From positions 1 to 17,733 of the forward strand of contig JAIXVS010000348.1 in the NCBI GenBank assembly GCA_027482795.1: a DNA stretch of 17,733 nt. The letters are read 5' to 3'. Below, in pieces: positions 6,610-13,797 of the stretch; the stretch's first letter is position 1, and each line of letters opens with the position of its first letter. Source of the DNA: Rhodobacter sp. GTDB taxonomy: Bacteria; Pseudomonadota; Alphaproteobacteria; Rhodobacterales; Rhodobacteraceae. Both the position numbers and the translations under genes were made by a program. The notes beneath the pieces are model-generated. The model searched no databases. It was not told the origin of the DNA and was given only the letters and a program-made list of their open reading frames with translations.

Positions 6610-7368
6610 ATGAACGATACATCGGCCAATCTTGGCACCACCCATTTCGGATTTCAAACCGTGCCCGAGGGCGACAAAGCGGGGATGGTGCATGGCGTTT
6701 TCACCCGTGTGGCCAGCAAGTACGACATTATGAATGATCTGATGTCGGCAGGGATGCATCGTTTGTGGAAAGACGCGATGATGGATTGGCTTGCCCCGCG
6801 CGCGGGGCAAAAACTGCTGGATGTCGCGGGCGGCACGGGCGATGTGGCCTTTCGCTTTTTGGGCCGCGCCGCAGGATCGACCGCAACCGTTTTGGATATG
6901 ACCGAATCCATGCTGATCGCAGGGCGCCAACGCGCAGATGCCGAGGCGCTGGCCACGCGGCTGGATTGGGTGGTCGGCGATGCCATGGCCCTGCCCTTTG
7001 CTGATAATTCGTTCGATGTTTATACAATTTCCTTCGGCATCCGAAACGTCACCCGCATTCCCGATGCATTGCGCGAGGCGTGGCGCGTGCTGCGCCCCGG
7101 CGGGCGGCTGATGGTGCTGGAATTCAGCCAAATTCCCAATGATTTGGCGCAATGGGTCTATGACAAATACAGCTTTAACGTGATCCCAGTGATGGGGCAG
7201 ATTGTTGCGAATGATCGGGATAGCTATCAGTATTTGGTTGAATCTATTCGTAAATTCCCAAATCAAGACAGTTTTGCCGCCATGATCCGCACGGCGGGGT
7301 TTGATCTGGTGTCTTACCGCAACCTATCGATGGGCATTGCCGCGCTGCATTCGGGATGGAAGATTTAG
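6610..7368 (+). CDS. ubiE: Ubiquinone/menaquinone C-methyltransferase UbiE
   Basis: UbiE methylates the benzoquinol ring of the ubiquinone precursor (and demethylmenaquinol where present) using S-adenosylmethionine. The 252-residue protein has the family's N-terminal VHGVFTRVASKYDIMNDLMSAGMHRLWKD (27-55), the SAM-binding motif LLDVAGGTGDVAFR (69-82), the acidic post-motif VLDMTESML (94-102), GDAMALPFADNSFD (123-136) and the C-terminal signature SFGIRNVTRIPDALREAWRVLRPGG (141-165). The ribosome-binding site is weak (AAGAG). ubiB starts directly after its stop codon, so the two are one operon. Confidence 0.97.
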   Translation: MNDTSANLGTTHFGFQTVPEGDKAGMVHGVFTRVASKYDIMNDLMSAGMHRLWKDAMMDWLAPRAGQKLLDVAGGTGDVAFRFLGRAAGSTATVLDMTESMLIAGRQRADAEALATRLDWVVGDAMALPFADNSFDVYTISFGIRNVTRIPDALREAWRVLRPGGRLMVLEFSQIPNDLAQWVYDKYSFNVIPVMGQIVANDRDSYQYLVESIRKFPNQDSFAAMIRTAGFDLVSYRNLSMGIAALHSGWKI

Positions 7369-8910
7369 GTGCGCGGGCCGCATAATATTTGGCGGCTGAT
7401 CCGCACGGGTGCCACCTTTGAACGGTCGGGCGCGATGGGGGCGGTTCTGCTGGCGCTGGATGCGCCGCCCCAGTTGCGGCTGGCGGCAAAGCTGCTGGGC
7501 TGGCCGTTCAAATGGCTGGGACTGCGCGGCGACCCTGCCCTGCCGCCCGTGACCCGCGCCCTTTCGGCGTTGGGGCCTGCCTATATCAAATTTGGCCAAA
7601 CCCTTGCCACCCGCCCCGATATTGTGGGCGAAGAATTGGCAGGGCAGCTAAAATATCTGCAAGACAAACTGCCCCCCTTTGGCATGGATGAGGCGCGCGC
7701 CGCGATTGAGGCAGATTTGGGCCGCCCCTTGGCCGATATGTTTGACGAGTTTTCGCAGCCCGTTGCCGCAGCCTCGATTGCCCAAGTCCACCGCGCCCGC
7801 CTGCGCGCGACAGGCGCGGATGTGGCGGTAAAGGTGCTGCGCCCTGGGATAGAACGCGCCTTTCGCCGCGATGTGGATGCGTTTTATTTTGCCGCCCGCA
7901 CGATCGAAGTTTTGGCCCCCTTTGCCCGCCGCCTGCGCCCTACGGACGTGATTGCACATTTTGAAAGCGTTGTGATGGCCGAACTTGATCTGCGGCTAGA
8001 GGCGGCGGCAGCCAGCGAATTTGCCGAAAATACCAAACATGACGCGGGCTTTTCCGTGCCCCTACCCGTTTGGGATTATTCGGGGCGGCGGGTGATGACG
8101 CTGGCATGGGTAAACAGCCCGTCCATGTCTGATACCGCGTCGGTTGATGCGTTGATTGACGCGGGCGTTGTTGACCGCAGCGAATTGGGCGCGCGTGTGC
8201 TGCAATTGTTCTTATCGCACGCGCTGCGCGATGGGCTGTTTCACGGCGATATGCACCAAGGCAATCTGAAAGTGGCCGCGAATGGCGATATCATCGCGCT
8301 GGATTTCGGGATTATGGGGCGGATCGATGCCTATACGCGCCGCGTTTATGCCGAAATTTTGATGGGCTTTATGCAGCGCAACTATCGCCGCGTGGCCGAA
8401 GTGCATTTCGAGGCGGGCTATGTGCCCGCAGACCGCGATATCGATGAATTCGCGCTGGCCCTGCGCGCGGTGGGCGAGCCGATTTTTGGCATGGACGCAA
8501 CGCGCCTGTCCATGTCGCGCCTTTTGGGCCATTTGTTCGAGGTGACCGAACGCTTTGGCATGGAAACCCGCACCGAATTGATTTTGCTGCAACGCACCAT
8601 GGTGGTGGTCGAAGGCGTGGCCCGCAGCCTTGATCCTGCGATCAATATTTGGCACGTTGCCCGCCCCGTTGTGGAAGATTACGTGCGCAAAAATGTGGGG
8701 CCTGTCGCCCTGCTGCGCGATATCGCCCAAGCCGCGCAAGTGATGGCCCGCTTTGGCCCCCGCCTGCCCCGCCTGATCGAAAACGCGCTGATTGCATCGG
8801 GCGATAAAACCACCCCCCCCGAACCGCGCCGCACCCGCGCCTATGCTTGGGCCGCCTTGGCCTTAGTTGGGTGTATAGGTTTCGGGTATGGGCTGGCCAT
8901 TTTCATCTAA
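7369..8910 (+). CDS. ubiB: Ubiquinone biosynthesis protein UbiB (ABC1/ADCK-type atypical kinase)
   Basis: UbiB is a membrane-attached kinase-like ATPase needed for ubiquinone synthesis; it is now seen as an accessory factor, not as the hydroxylase it was once annotated to be. The 513-residue protein has the family's KxGQ motif (KFGQ, 74-77), the Ala-rich loop AAASIAQVHRA (133-143) in place of a Gly-rich loop, the ATP-binding Lys in VAVKVL (K155), the catalytic HGDMHQGNL (292-300) and metal-binding LDFG (311-314). One hydrophobic helix is seen at the C-terminus (about 492-513). The start is a GTG touching the ubiE stop, with GGAAGA upstream. Its last 48 bases overlap the end of flgD on the other strand. 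A run of eight C residues (8813-8820) precedes the membrane segment. Confidence 0.95.
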   Translation: MRGPHNIWRLIRTGATFERSGAMGAVLLALDAPPQLRLAAKLLGWPFKWLGLRGDPALPPVTRALSALGPAYIKFGQTLATRPDIVGEELAGQLKYLQDKLPPFGMDEARAAIEADLGRPLADMFDEFSQPVAAASIAQVHRARLRATGADVAVKVLRPGIERAFRRDVDAFYFAARTIEVLAPFARRLRPTDVIAHFESVVMAELDLRLEAAAASEFAENTKHDAGFSVPLPVWDYSGRRVMTLAWVNSPSMSDTASVDALIDAGVVDRSELGARVLQLFLSHALRDGLFHGDMHQGNLKVAANGDIIALDFGIMGRIDAYTRRVYAEILMGFMQRNYRRVAEVHFEAGYVPADRDIDEFALALRAVGEPIFGMDATRLSMSRLLGHLFEVTERFGMETRTELILLQRTMVVVEGVARSLDPAINIWHVARPVVEDYVRKNVGPVALLRDIAQAAQVMARFGPRLPRLIENALIASGDKTTPPEPRRTRAYAWAALALVGCIGFGYGLAIFI

Positions 8911-9744
8911 AGTGTTGGGCGGGTTTGCGCTGGGCACGTCATAACCATCATCTGCATCCGCGCCGCCCAAATCCGCCGCCCCATCCGATTGCGGCGGATC
9001 AGCGCTGTCTGTCTGCGGAGGCGTGGTCGTGCCAGAATTAGGCGCCGTCGAAGACCCGCTGCCCGTTTCCGCGCCCGCAGACCCTGCAACGCGCAGGGCG
9101 GTGACAGATGTTGCGGGCACTTCAATACCGCCTTCCAGCACCAAGATGGTGCCTTTGGGGCCAGACCGCGCCTCTTGAATGCGCGAATATGCCTCAACTG
9201 GGGTCGCTTCGCCCAGTTTACGCTCGCCCTGATAGCTTTCCAGCGTCAGGGTGTATTTGCCATTGGGCAGTGGCTGACCTTTCAGATCAAACCCCTTCCA
9301 TTGATGCGGGCCATTGCCCAAGGGCACATCTTCGCGCCCGACAACATTGCCATTGGCATCGCGCACAGACAGCACCGCGCGATCTGCCCCTGTTGCGGAC
9401 GCATAGGTGATGGTGACATCGCTGTTGCCCAAATACACTGGGCTTGGCGCGCGCGCCTCTTGCCCAACCCATGCGGCCAATTGCGACATGCCCATCACCC
9501 CAAACTGGCTGGAAAGTTGCGTCAGCATATCATTGGTTTTCACCTGCTGCTCTACCCCCGAAAACGTGGCCAGCTGCACGGCAAAATCGGCCGATTCCAT
9601 GGGGTTCGTCGGATCTTGGTTTTTGATCTGCGTGGTCAGCATCCGCAAGAACGTGTTAAAATCGGAATTGATCATCGATTTCTTCGGGGCGGCGGCGCTG
9701 GGTGTGGTGGTCTGCGCGCCAGAGGTTAGGGGCGTGGTTTGCAT
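8863..9744 (-). CDS. flgD: Flagellar hook cap protein FlgD with a long disordered tail
   Basis: FlgD is exported and caps the growing hook, guiding addition of FlgE. The N-terminal FlgD domain is clear: FNTFLRMLTTQIKNQDPTNP (29-48) and FAVQLATFSGVEQQVKTND (54-72). The C-terminal Ig/tudor-like fold follows, with DVTITYASATGADRAVLSVRD, PNGKYTLTLE and GTILVLEGGIEVPATSVTALR (198-218). After that comes a tail of about 74 residues (220-293), rich in Ser, Thr, Pro, Gly and Asp, which is not part of usual FlgD proteins of about 220-230 residues. The ATG at 9744 follows GGAG by 6 bases. The gene lies 18 bases after fliK on the same strand, and its last 15 codons and stop overlap ubiB. Confidence 0.94.
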   Translation of the reverse strand: MQTTPLTSGAQTTTPSAAAPKKSMINSDFNTFLRMLTTQIKNQDPTNPMESADFAVQLATFSGVEQQVKTNDMLTQLSSQFGVMGMSQLAAWVGQEARAPSPVYLGNSDVTITYASATGADRAVLSVRDANGNVVGREDVPLGNGPHQWKGFDLKGQPLPNGKYTLTLESYQGERKLGEATPVEAYSRIQEARSGPKGTILVLEGGIEVPATSVTALRVAGSAGAETGSGSSTAPNSGTTTPPQTDSADPPQSDGAADLGGADADDGYDVPSANPPNTLDENGQPIPETYTPN

Positions 9745-9762
9745 GTTAAACTCCGTTAACTG

Positions 9763-11469
9763 TCATAGGCGCAGGTTCAGGCTGCGCGACGGGTCAAGAT
9801 AAGATTGCGCGCGCGCAAAGGCGGCGTTTTGGCTGGGCGGGCTGGATGGCACTTGCACAGCGGTGGTGCCGCCATCGCTTTGAGAATCGCTGTCAAATTC
9901 CTGCGGACTGCCCCCCGCGTTCTGCCCCGCGCCCCAGCCCCCAAAAGCCAGCGATGCCCCCGCAAAACCTGCATTGCGAAAATCGGTCAACAATTGCTCG
10001 CTGTTTCGGCGCAATAGGTCTAGGGTTTCGGGCCGCTCGGCTGACAAAACTATTTGCACCTGATCGCCGCGATGCTGAATTTCAAATCGCAATTGACCCA
10101 GTTCGGCAGGGCTAAGAACCAGTTCGACTGGCCCCGATTGGGCCGATTGGGCCAACGGCAAAAGCTGCGCGCTTAGCTGCGCGGCTGTGGCGGGCGCACC
10201 CGCGAAAACAGGGCTGCCCGTACCTGCCGCGCTTGTACCCAATGTTGGTGCAAACCCATGGCGCGCCTCAAATCCGAACAGGGAATTGGGTGCATCTTCG
10301 TCTTGCGCCGTGCCCAGCAAATCTGCTGCATCACCCGCAGCAGAAGCCACCAGCGCGGCTGTCATATGCGCAGGGGTTTGTGCCGCCGCAGGCACAGCCC
10401 CTTGCCCTGAAACTGTCGCAATCAACTGGGTGGTGGGTGGATGCGATACAAAAGTATCGCCAGCGCGAACGGCGCTGGCCGCGCTCGCGGTATCAATCTT
10501 TGTCTGGCTATCTGCATTTTCAACTATGCCTTGCAGCACGGCTAAAGCCACGTTCGCAGCGGGCGAAACGGGCCGCAGCGTTATCCGTGGCGTGGGGCTA
10601 TCGCCCGTGCTGGCAATTGGCTGCTGCGCCAAAAGCGGGCCTGACGCATCAGATCTATCCACAAGCCCTGCCACAACAGGCCGCGCGACCACAAGATGTT
10701 GGATTTGCGGGCCAATACTGGGGGCCGCGCTGGGGGCAATGGATACGCTTGGCTGCTGCACGCCGCCGCTGGGCCGATCCAGCGCAGTGCCCGAATTTGC
10801 AGCATTGGCGGGGGTGCTTTCGGGCGCGATTTTTTCTGCGCCAAAGGTTGCCATCTCCGCTGTGTTCAAAACCTTGGCCGCTGTTTGCGCGCGGACTGGC
10901 GCATCAGGGGCCGCCCGCTTCTGCACCAATTCAACCAAATCGGGCATACCCTTATCTGAAGGTGTTCCTGCAATCGACGGATCGATCATGACAACGCTTT
11001 GCCGTAATGGCCCGCGCACTTCGCCCCCACCAACCTTTGCAAATGCGGCGCTTGCCATTAAATCAACTTGGGGCTCGGCGACCAAAACTGGTGGGGCATT
11101 TGGCAAAAGCGGCAAGTCGCTGGGATTTGGGGCGGTTGGGCTTTCGCCCGCCTTATCTTGCACGGCAGCGGCGCCTAGAATGTCCTGCCTTTGTAGATTT
11201 GCGGGCAATTCTAACGCTGCCCCCAAACTAAACTGCACAGCAATCACGGCTGGGGTCGAAGATGCAAGTTCGGGCGTTGCCATGGGCGGCAATGGGCTGT
11301 CCGTCACAGCTTTAACTTCGCCCTCGGCCCCAAGCGGCGAATCATCCCCCTCTGCCATAAGGCCCGCAAATTCATCGCCCTGATCACCGCCCACAGGGCG
11401 ATGTATATCGCCGCTAGCCCCTTGAAAAACAGGGCCAAATAGCTGTTGCATCACTTGCGCAATCATCAT
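9763..11469 (-). CDS. fliK: Flagellar hook-length control protein FliK
   Basis: FliK is exported during hook growth and acts as a ruler that makes FlhB switch from hook to filament export. The 568-residue protein has a long Ala/Pro/Ser-rich, poorly conserved body that fits the ruler part. The conserved C-terminal hook-length domain (about 430-512) holds GPVELVLSPAELGQLRFEIQ and VQIVLSAERPETLDLLRRN. It ends with another flexible Gln/Ser-rich stretch. The ATG at 11469 directly follows GAGGG; the next codon is also ATG (11466) and is an equal candidate. It is followed by flgD at 18 bases, so hook length and hook cap genes form one unit, divergent from the FlgJ-type gene. Confidence 0.9.
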   Translation of the reverse strand: MMIAQVMQQLFGPVFQGASGDIHRPVGGDQGDEFAGLMAEGDDSPLGAEGEVKAVTDSPLPPMATPELASSTPAVIAVQFSLGAALELPANLQRQDILGAAAVQDKAGESPTAPNPSDLPLLPNAPPVLVAEPQVDLMASAAFAKVGGGEVRGPLRQSVVMIDPSIAGTPSDKGMPDLVELVQKRAAPDAPVRAQTAAKVLNTAEMATFGAEKIAPESTPANAANSGTALDRPSGGVQQPSVSIAPSAAPSIGPQIQHLVVARPVVAGLVDRSDASGPLLAQQPIASTGDSPTPRITLRPVSPAANVALAVLQGIVENADSQTKIDTASAASAVRAGDTFVSHPPTTQLIATVSGQGAVPAAAQTPAHMTAALVASAAGDAADLLGTAQDEDAPNSLFGFEARHGFAPTLGTSAAGTGSPVFAGAPATAAQLSAQLLPLAQSAQSGPVELVLSPAELGQLRFEIQHRGDQVQIVLSAERPETLDLLRRNSEQLLTDFRNAGFAGASLAFGGWGAGQNAGGSPQEFDSDSQSDGGTTAVQVPSSPPSQNAAFARAQSYLDPSRSLNLRL

Positions 11470-11584
11470 CCCTCGACTTCTGCCGCGCCTTCTGGCGGAT
11501 GAGGTGACTTTGCCCGTGATTGGTTACCATCTGTTTACCCAAACCGCGCATATTGCAAAAAATCCGATCTTTCAGGAATGCGCT

Positions 11585-11887
11585 ATGGACACACCGATTC
11601 GCCCCCTTACGCCGCAATCAACACTGCCGCCGCCGGCCAGCCTTGCCCCCCAAGACCGCGCATTGATGGAAAAGGCAAAGGCGCTGGAAGCCAGTTTTTT
11701 GACGGAAATGCTGGGCCATGCGGGGCTTGGCGCTGCTCCAGAGGGCTTTAGCGGCGGCATCGGGGAAGAACAGTTTTCATCGTTTTTGCGGGCCGAGCAG
11801 GCCAAAGCCATGGTCGAAAAAGGCGGCATTGGCCTTGCAGAGCAAATCTTTAATTCGCTTAAGGAAAGGGCGGCAGATGCAGGCTAA
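11585..11887 (+). CDS. Rod-binding protein, FlgJ N-terminal type
   Basis: The 100-residue product matches the rod-binding domain found at the N-terminus of FlgJ, which acts as scaffold or cap for rod assembly in the periplasm. Visible features are KAKALEASFLTEMLGHAGLG (30-49), a Gly-rich turn FSGGIGEEQFSSFL (55-68) and the end AKAMVEKGGIGLAEQIFNSL (73-92). There is no muramidase domain; Rhodobacter sphaeroides is known to have such a short FlgJ with a separate lytic transglycosylase (SltF). I chose the ATG at 11585 because AGGA lies 7 bases before it; an in-frame ATG at 11504 adds 27 residues without similarity. The stop overlaps the next gene by 11 bases. Confidence 0.85.
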   Translation: MDTPIRPLTPQSTLPPPASLAPQDRALMEKAKALEASFLTEMLGHAGLGAAPEGFSGGIGEEQFSSFLRAEQAKAMVEKGGIGLAEQIFNSLKERAADAG

Positions 11888-12206
11888 ATCCACAACTCTT
11901 GACCTTTTAGATCGCATTCACAGCGCAATTTTGGTCGCAGATTTTGCGCTGTTGGAACACCTGACCCCCACTCTGGAAAAAAGCATGGAGAACGCGCAAA
12001 CCATGCGCGACGCCGCGCTTTTGGCGCAAATTAAGGCCAAGGCAGAACGCAATGCGGCCTGCCTTGTGGCCGCAGGGCGCGGTGTGCGCGCCGCCCAGCG
12101 CCGCCTTGCCGAAATCCGCGACGCTGCGCAGGGCTTTTCCACATACAACGGGCGCGGTCAGCGCGCGCAACATGGCCAAAACAGCAGCTTTGCAAGGCGG
12201 TTTTAA
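11877..12206 (+). CDS. FlgN-like flagellar chaperone (probable)
   Basis: The 109-residue product is mostly helical with many Ala, Leu, Glu and Arg and has no signal peptide. The segment LLDRIHSAILVADFALLEHLTPTLEKSMEN (10-39) and the end RRLAEIRDAAQGFSTYNGRGQR (75-96) resemble FlgN family proteins, whose C-terminus often reads like '(T)Yd-x-x-G'. FlgN chaperones deliver the hook-filament junction proteins FlgK and FlgL to the export gate. The ATG at 11877 follows AAGGG by 7 bases and overlaps the rod-binding gene by 11 bases, so they are coupled. A longer frame upstream (11718) lies inside the previous gene and is not real. Assignment rests on size, composition and place in the cluster as much as on motifs. 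Confidence 0.65.
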   Translation: MQAKSTTLDLLDRIHSAILVADFALLEHLTPTLEKSMENAQTMRDAALLAQIKAKAERNAACLVAAGRGVRAAQRRLAEIRDAAQGFSTYNGRGQRAQHGQNSSFARRF

Positions 12207-12220
12207 GGCCGCCCCGCACC

Positions 12221-12244
12221 AGACGGCGCGCCAGACGGCGCGCC
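12221..12244 (+). repeat. 12-base tandem repeat, two copies
   Basis: AGACGGCGCGCC occurs twice in direct succession, preceded by CC so that the repeat could also be read as CCAGACGGCGCG. Each copy contains the 8-base palindrome GGCGCGCC. It lies about 57 bases upstream of the -35 box of the fliC promoter, just downstream of the FlgN-like gene. Confidence 0.8.
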
Positions 12245-12300
12245 AAAAACCGCGCTGAAAACTTACCTCAAATTCTAAAGATGCGGCTGGCAGACGTTAG

Positions 12301-12327
12301 GAAAGTTTTAGGGCCTTGGGCCGCTAA
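12301..12327 (+). promoter_or_regulatory. Sigma-28 (FliA-type) promoter of fliC
   Basis: GAAAGTTT (12301-12308) and GCCGCTAA (12320-12327) are separated by 11 bases. The FliA consensus is TAAAGTTT, 11 bases, GCCGATAA, so each box matches 7 of 8 positions with ideal spacing. The site is on the right strand and in the right place for a late flagellar gene. Start of transcription is expected near 12334. Confidence 0.85.
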
Positions 12328-12407
12328 TAGGACTTGCATCCCGTGATGGGGTGGCGCGGCCGCAGATTACGCAAATCGAACGGGCGCAGCGTGCAGAACG
12401 GCCATCC

Positions 12408-12429
12408 ACACGGCGCATTCGCACCGTGT
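12408..12429 (+). promoter_or_regulatory. Hairpin in the fliC mRNA leader
   Basis: ACACGG (12408-12413) and CCGTGT (12424-12429) form a 6-base stem, with two further GC pairs possible inside after one mismatch. It lies about 45 bases before the fliC start codon and does not cover the ribosome-binding site (AAGGA, 8 bases before ATG). It is a candidate site for post-transcriptional control, for example by FlbT. Confidence 0.4.
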
Positions 12430-12475
12430 CAACCAAGCCGCGCAAAGCGCAGGCAGATTGTGAAGGAACTAGGGT

Positions 12476-13702
12476 ATGTCTTCGATTCTAACGAACAACA
12501 GCGCGATGGTTGCGCTTCAAACCATGAAGAAAATCAACAGCAATATGGCGCTTACGCAGTCCGAAATTTCCACGGGTAAATCGGTGTCCAACGCAAAAGA
12601 TAACGCAGCCGTATGGGCGATTTCCAAGGTGATGGAATCCGATGTGAAGGGTTTTAAGGGTATTTCAGACAGCCTTAATCTGGGCTCGTCCACCATCGCC
12701 GTGGCGCGTGAAGCCTCTGAAACCGTGACGGAACTTTTGACCGAAATGAAGGGCAAGATCGTGGCCGCGCAAGAGGGCAACGTCGACCGCGCAAAAATTC
12801 AAACCGACGTCACCAAACTGAAAGAGCAAATTGAATCGGTGGTGGGTGCAGCCCAGTTCAATGGCCTAAACTTGGTCAATGGCACTGGGTCGGGTACGGT
12901 TGAAATTCTGTCCTCGCTGGATCGGTCGGCAACGGGCGTTTCGGCCTCGTCCATCACTGTAAACGCACAAGATTTGTCGACGGGTGCCTATGCCGCCAAT
13001 GATGTTTTTGCCGCAGGCGGTGGCAACGCGCTGGTGTCGACAGATGCAGATACCTTCGTTTTGGCCCTAGATCAGGGCGGCGGGACGGATGAAGTCACCC
13101 TGCAAGATGGTGCAACCGCTTGGGCTGCTGGCGATAAGGTCAGTATGCGTTTTGGCGACAAGACCGCATCTTATACCATTACTGCCGCTGATATTGACTC
13201 GGGCAACAACTCGGTGGCTGATCTGGTCGCCGTTGGTTTGAAGAACTCGATTGACGCCTTGGGCATCAGCGATTTGGTGGTTGATTACGATAGCGCATCG
13301 CCAGGTGTTCTGACCTTTACGAATGACGGCACCAAAGACCTTGCTGTCAGCGGCCAATTCAAGAACGCAGGTTCGGGCGGTTTGGGCGCACTTGATGGTA
13401 TCGATGTGTCTACTGCCAATGGCGCAGAACTGGCGCTAGGCTCGATCGAAGGCTTGCTGCAAACGTCGATCGACGCCGCATCGGCCTTTGGTTCGACCCA
13501 AAAGCAAATCGACATTCAGTCCGAATTTGTAGGGAAACTGTCGGATGCCCTGAAATCAGGTATCGGTACGATGGTGGATGCCAATATGGAAGAAACTTCC
13601 GCCCGCCTGCAAGCGTTGCAAGTGCAGCAGCAGCTGGCAACGCAATCGTTGTCGATGGCAAACCAACAGCCACAAAACATCCTGTCGCTGTTCCGCGGCT
13701 AA
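12476..13702 (+). CDS. fliC: Flagellin
   Basis: Flagellin is the filament subunit exported through the flagellar channel. The 408-residue protein has the conserved D0/D1 start MSSILTNNSAMVALQTMKKI (1-20) with SEISTGKSVSNAKDNAAVWAISK (29-51). A variable Gly/Ala/Asp/Thr-rich outer domain fills about 140-320. The conserved C-terminal helix region (about 325-408) ends SLSMANQQPQNILSLFRG, as flagellins of this group do. No cysteine is present, as is usual. The ribosome-binding site is AAGGA 8 bases before the ATG. It has a strong sigma-28-type promoter upstream and a terminator directly after the stop. flaF and flbT, which control flagellin in Caulobacter, follow. Confidence 0.96.
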   Translation: MSSILTNNSAMVALQTMKKINSNMALTQSEISTGKSVSNAKDNAAVWAISKVMESDVKGFKGISDSLNLGSSTIAVAREASETVTELLTEMKGKIVAAQEGNVDRAKIQTDVTKLKEQIESVVGAAQFNGLNLVNGTGSGTVEILSSLDRSATGVSASSITVNAQDLSTGAYAANDVFAAGGGNALVSTDADTFVLALDQGGGTDEVTLQDGATAWAAGDKVSMRFGDKTASYTITAADIDSGNNSVADLVAVGLKNSIDALGISDLVVDYDSASPGVLTFTNDGTKDLAVSGQFKNAGSGGLGALDGIDVSTANGAELALGSIEGLLQTSIDAASAFGSTQKQIDIQSEFVGKLSDALKSGIGTMVDANMEETSARLQALQVQQQLATQSLSMANQQPQNILSLFRG

Positions 13703-13709
13703 AAGATCT

Positions 13710-13736
13710 GGCCGAAGGGGAAAATCCTCTTCGGCC
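13710..13736 (+). terminator. Terminator of fliC
   Basis: A stem of 11 base pairs (GGCCGAAG with CTTCGGCC, then two GC pairs and one GU pair inside) closes a 5-base A-rich loop, beginning 8 bases after the fliC stop. It is followed by GTCTTTC, a modest U-rich tail, so it is likely a partial terminator or a 3'-end stabiliser that lets some transcription reach flaF. Confidence 0.75.
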
Positions 13737-13797
13737 GTCTTTCATGGTTCAAAACGAACCTTTCTTGTAATTCTCCGCAATCCAGGAAGGATATGCT

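Larger units (their letters stand above)
12207..12475. other. Upstream region of flagellin gene, no genes
   Basis: This 269-base gap holds, in order, a possible weak hairpin at the end of the FlgN-like gene (GGCGG / CCGCC, about 12197-12213), a 12-base tandem repeat, the sigma-28-type promoter of fliC, and a leader of about 140 bases with a hairpin. No credible gene is present. Confidence 0.7.

Noticed and set aside
6541..7266. Long minus-strand frame of 241 codons opposite ubiE
   Set aside because: It is the shadow of ubiE, a well-supported gene, and its His/Gln-rich translation resembles no family.
9745..9760. CtrA-like inverted site GTTAAA-CTCC-GTTAAC between fliK and flgD
   Set aside because: Spacing is one base short of the described TTAA-N7-TTAA and TTAAC-N5-GTTAAC forms, and it overlaps the flgD ribosome-binding site within an 18-base gap in an operon. 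More likely chance.
10187..11383. Long plus-strand frame of 398 codons opposite fliK
   Set aside because: Ala/Ser/Thr-rich shadow of fliK in GC-rich DNA; no ribosome-binding site and no family match.
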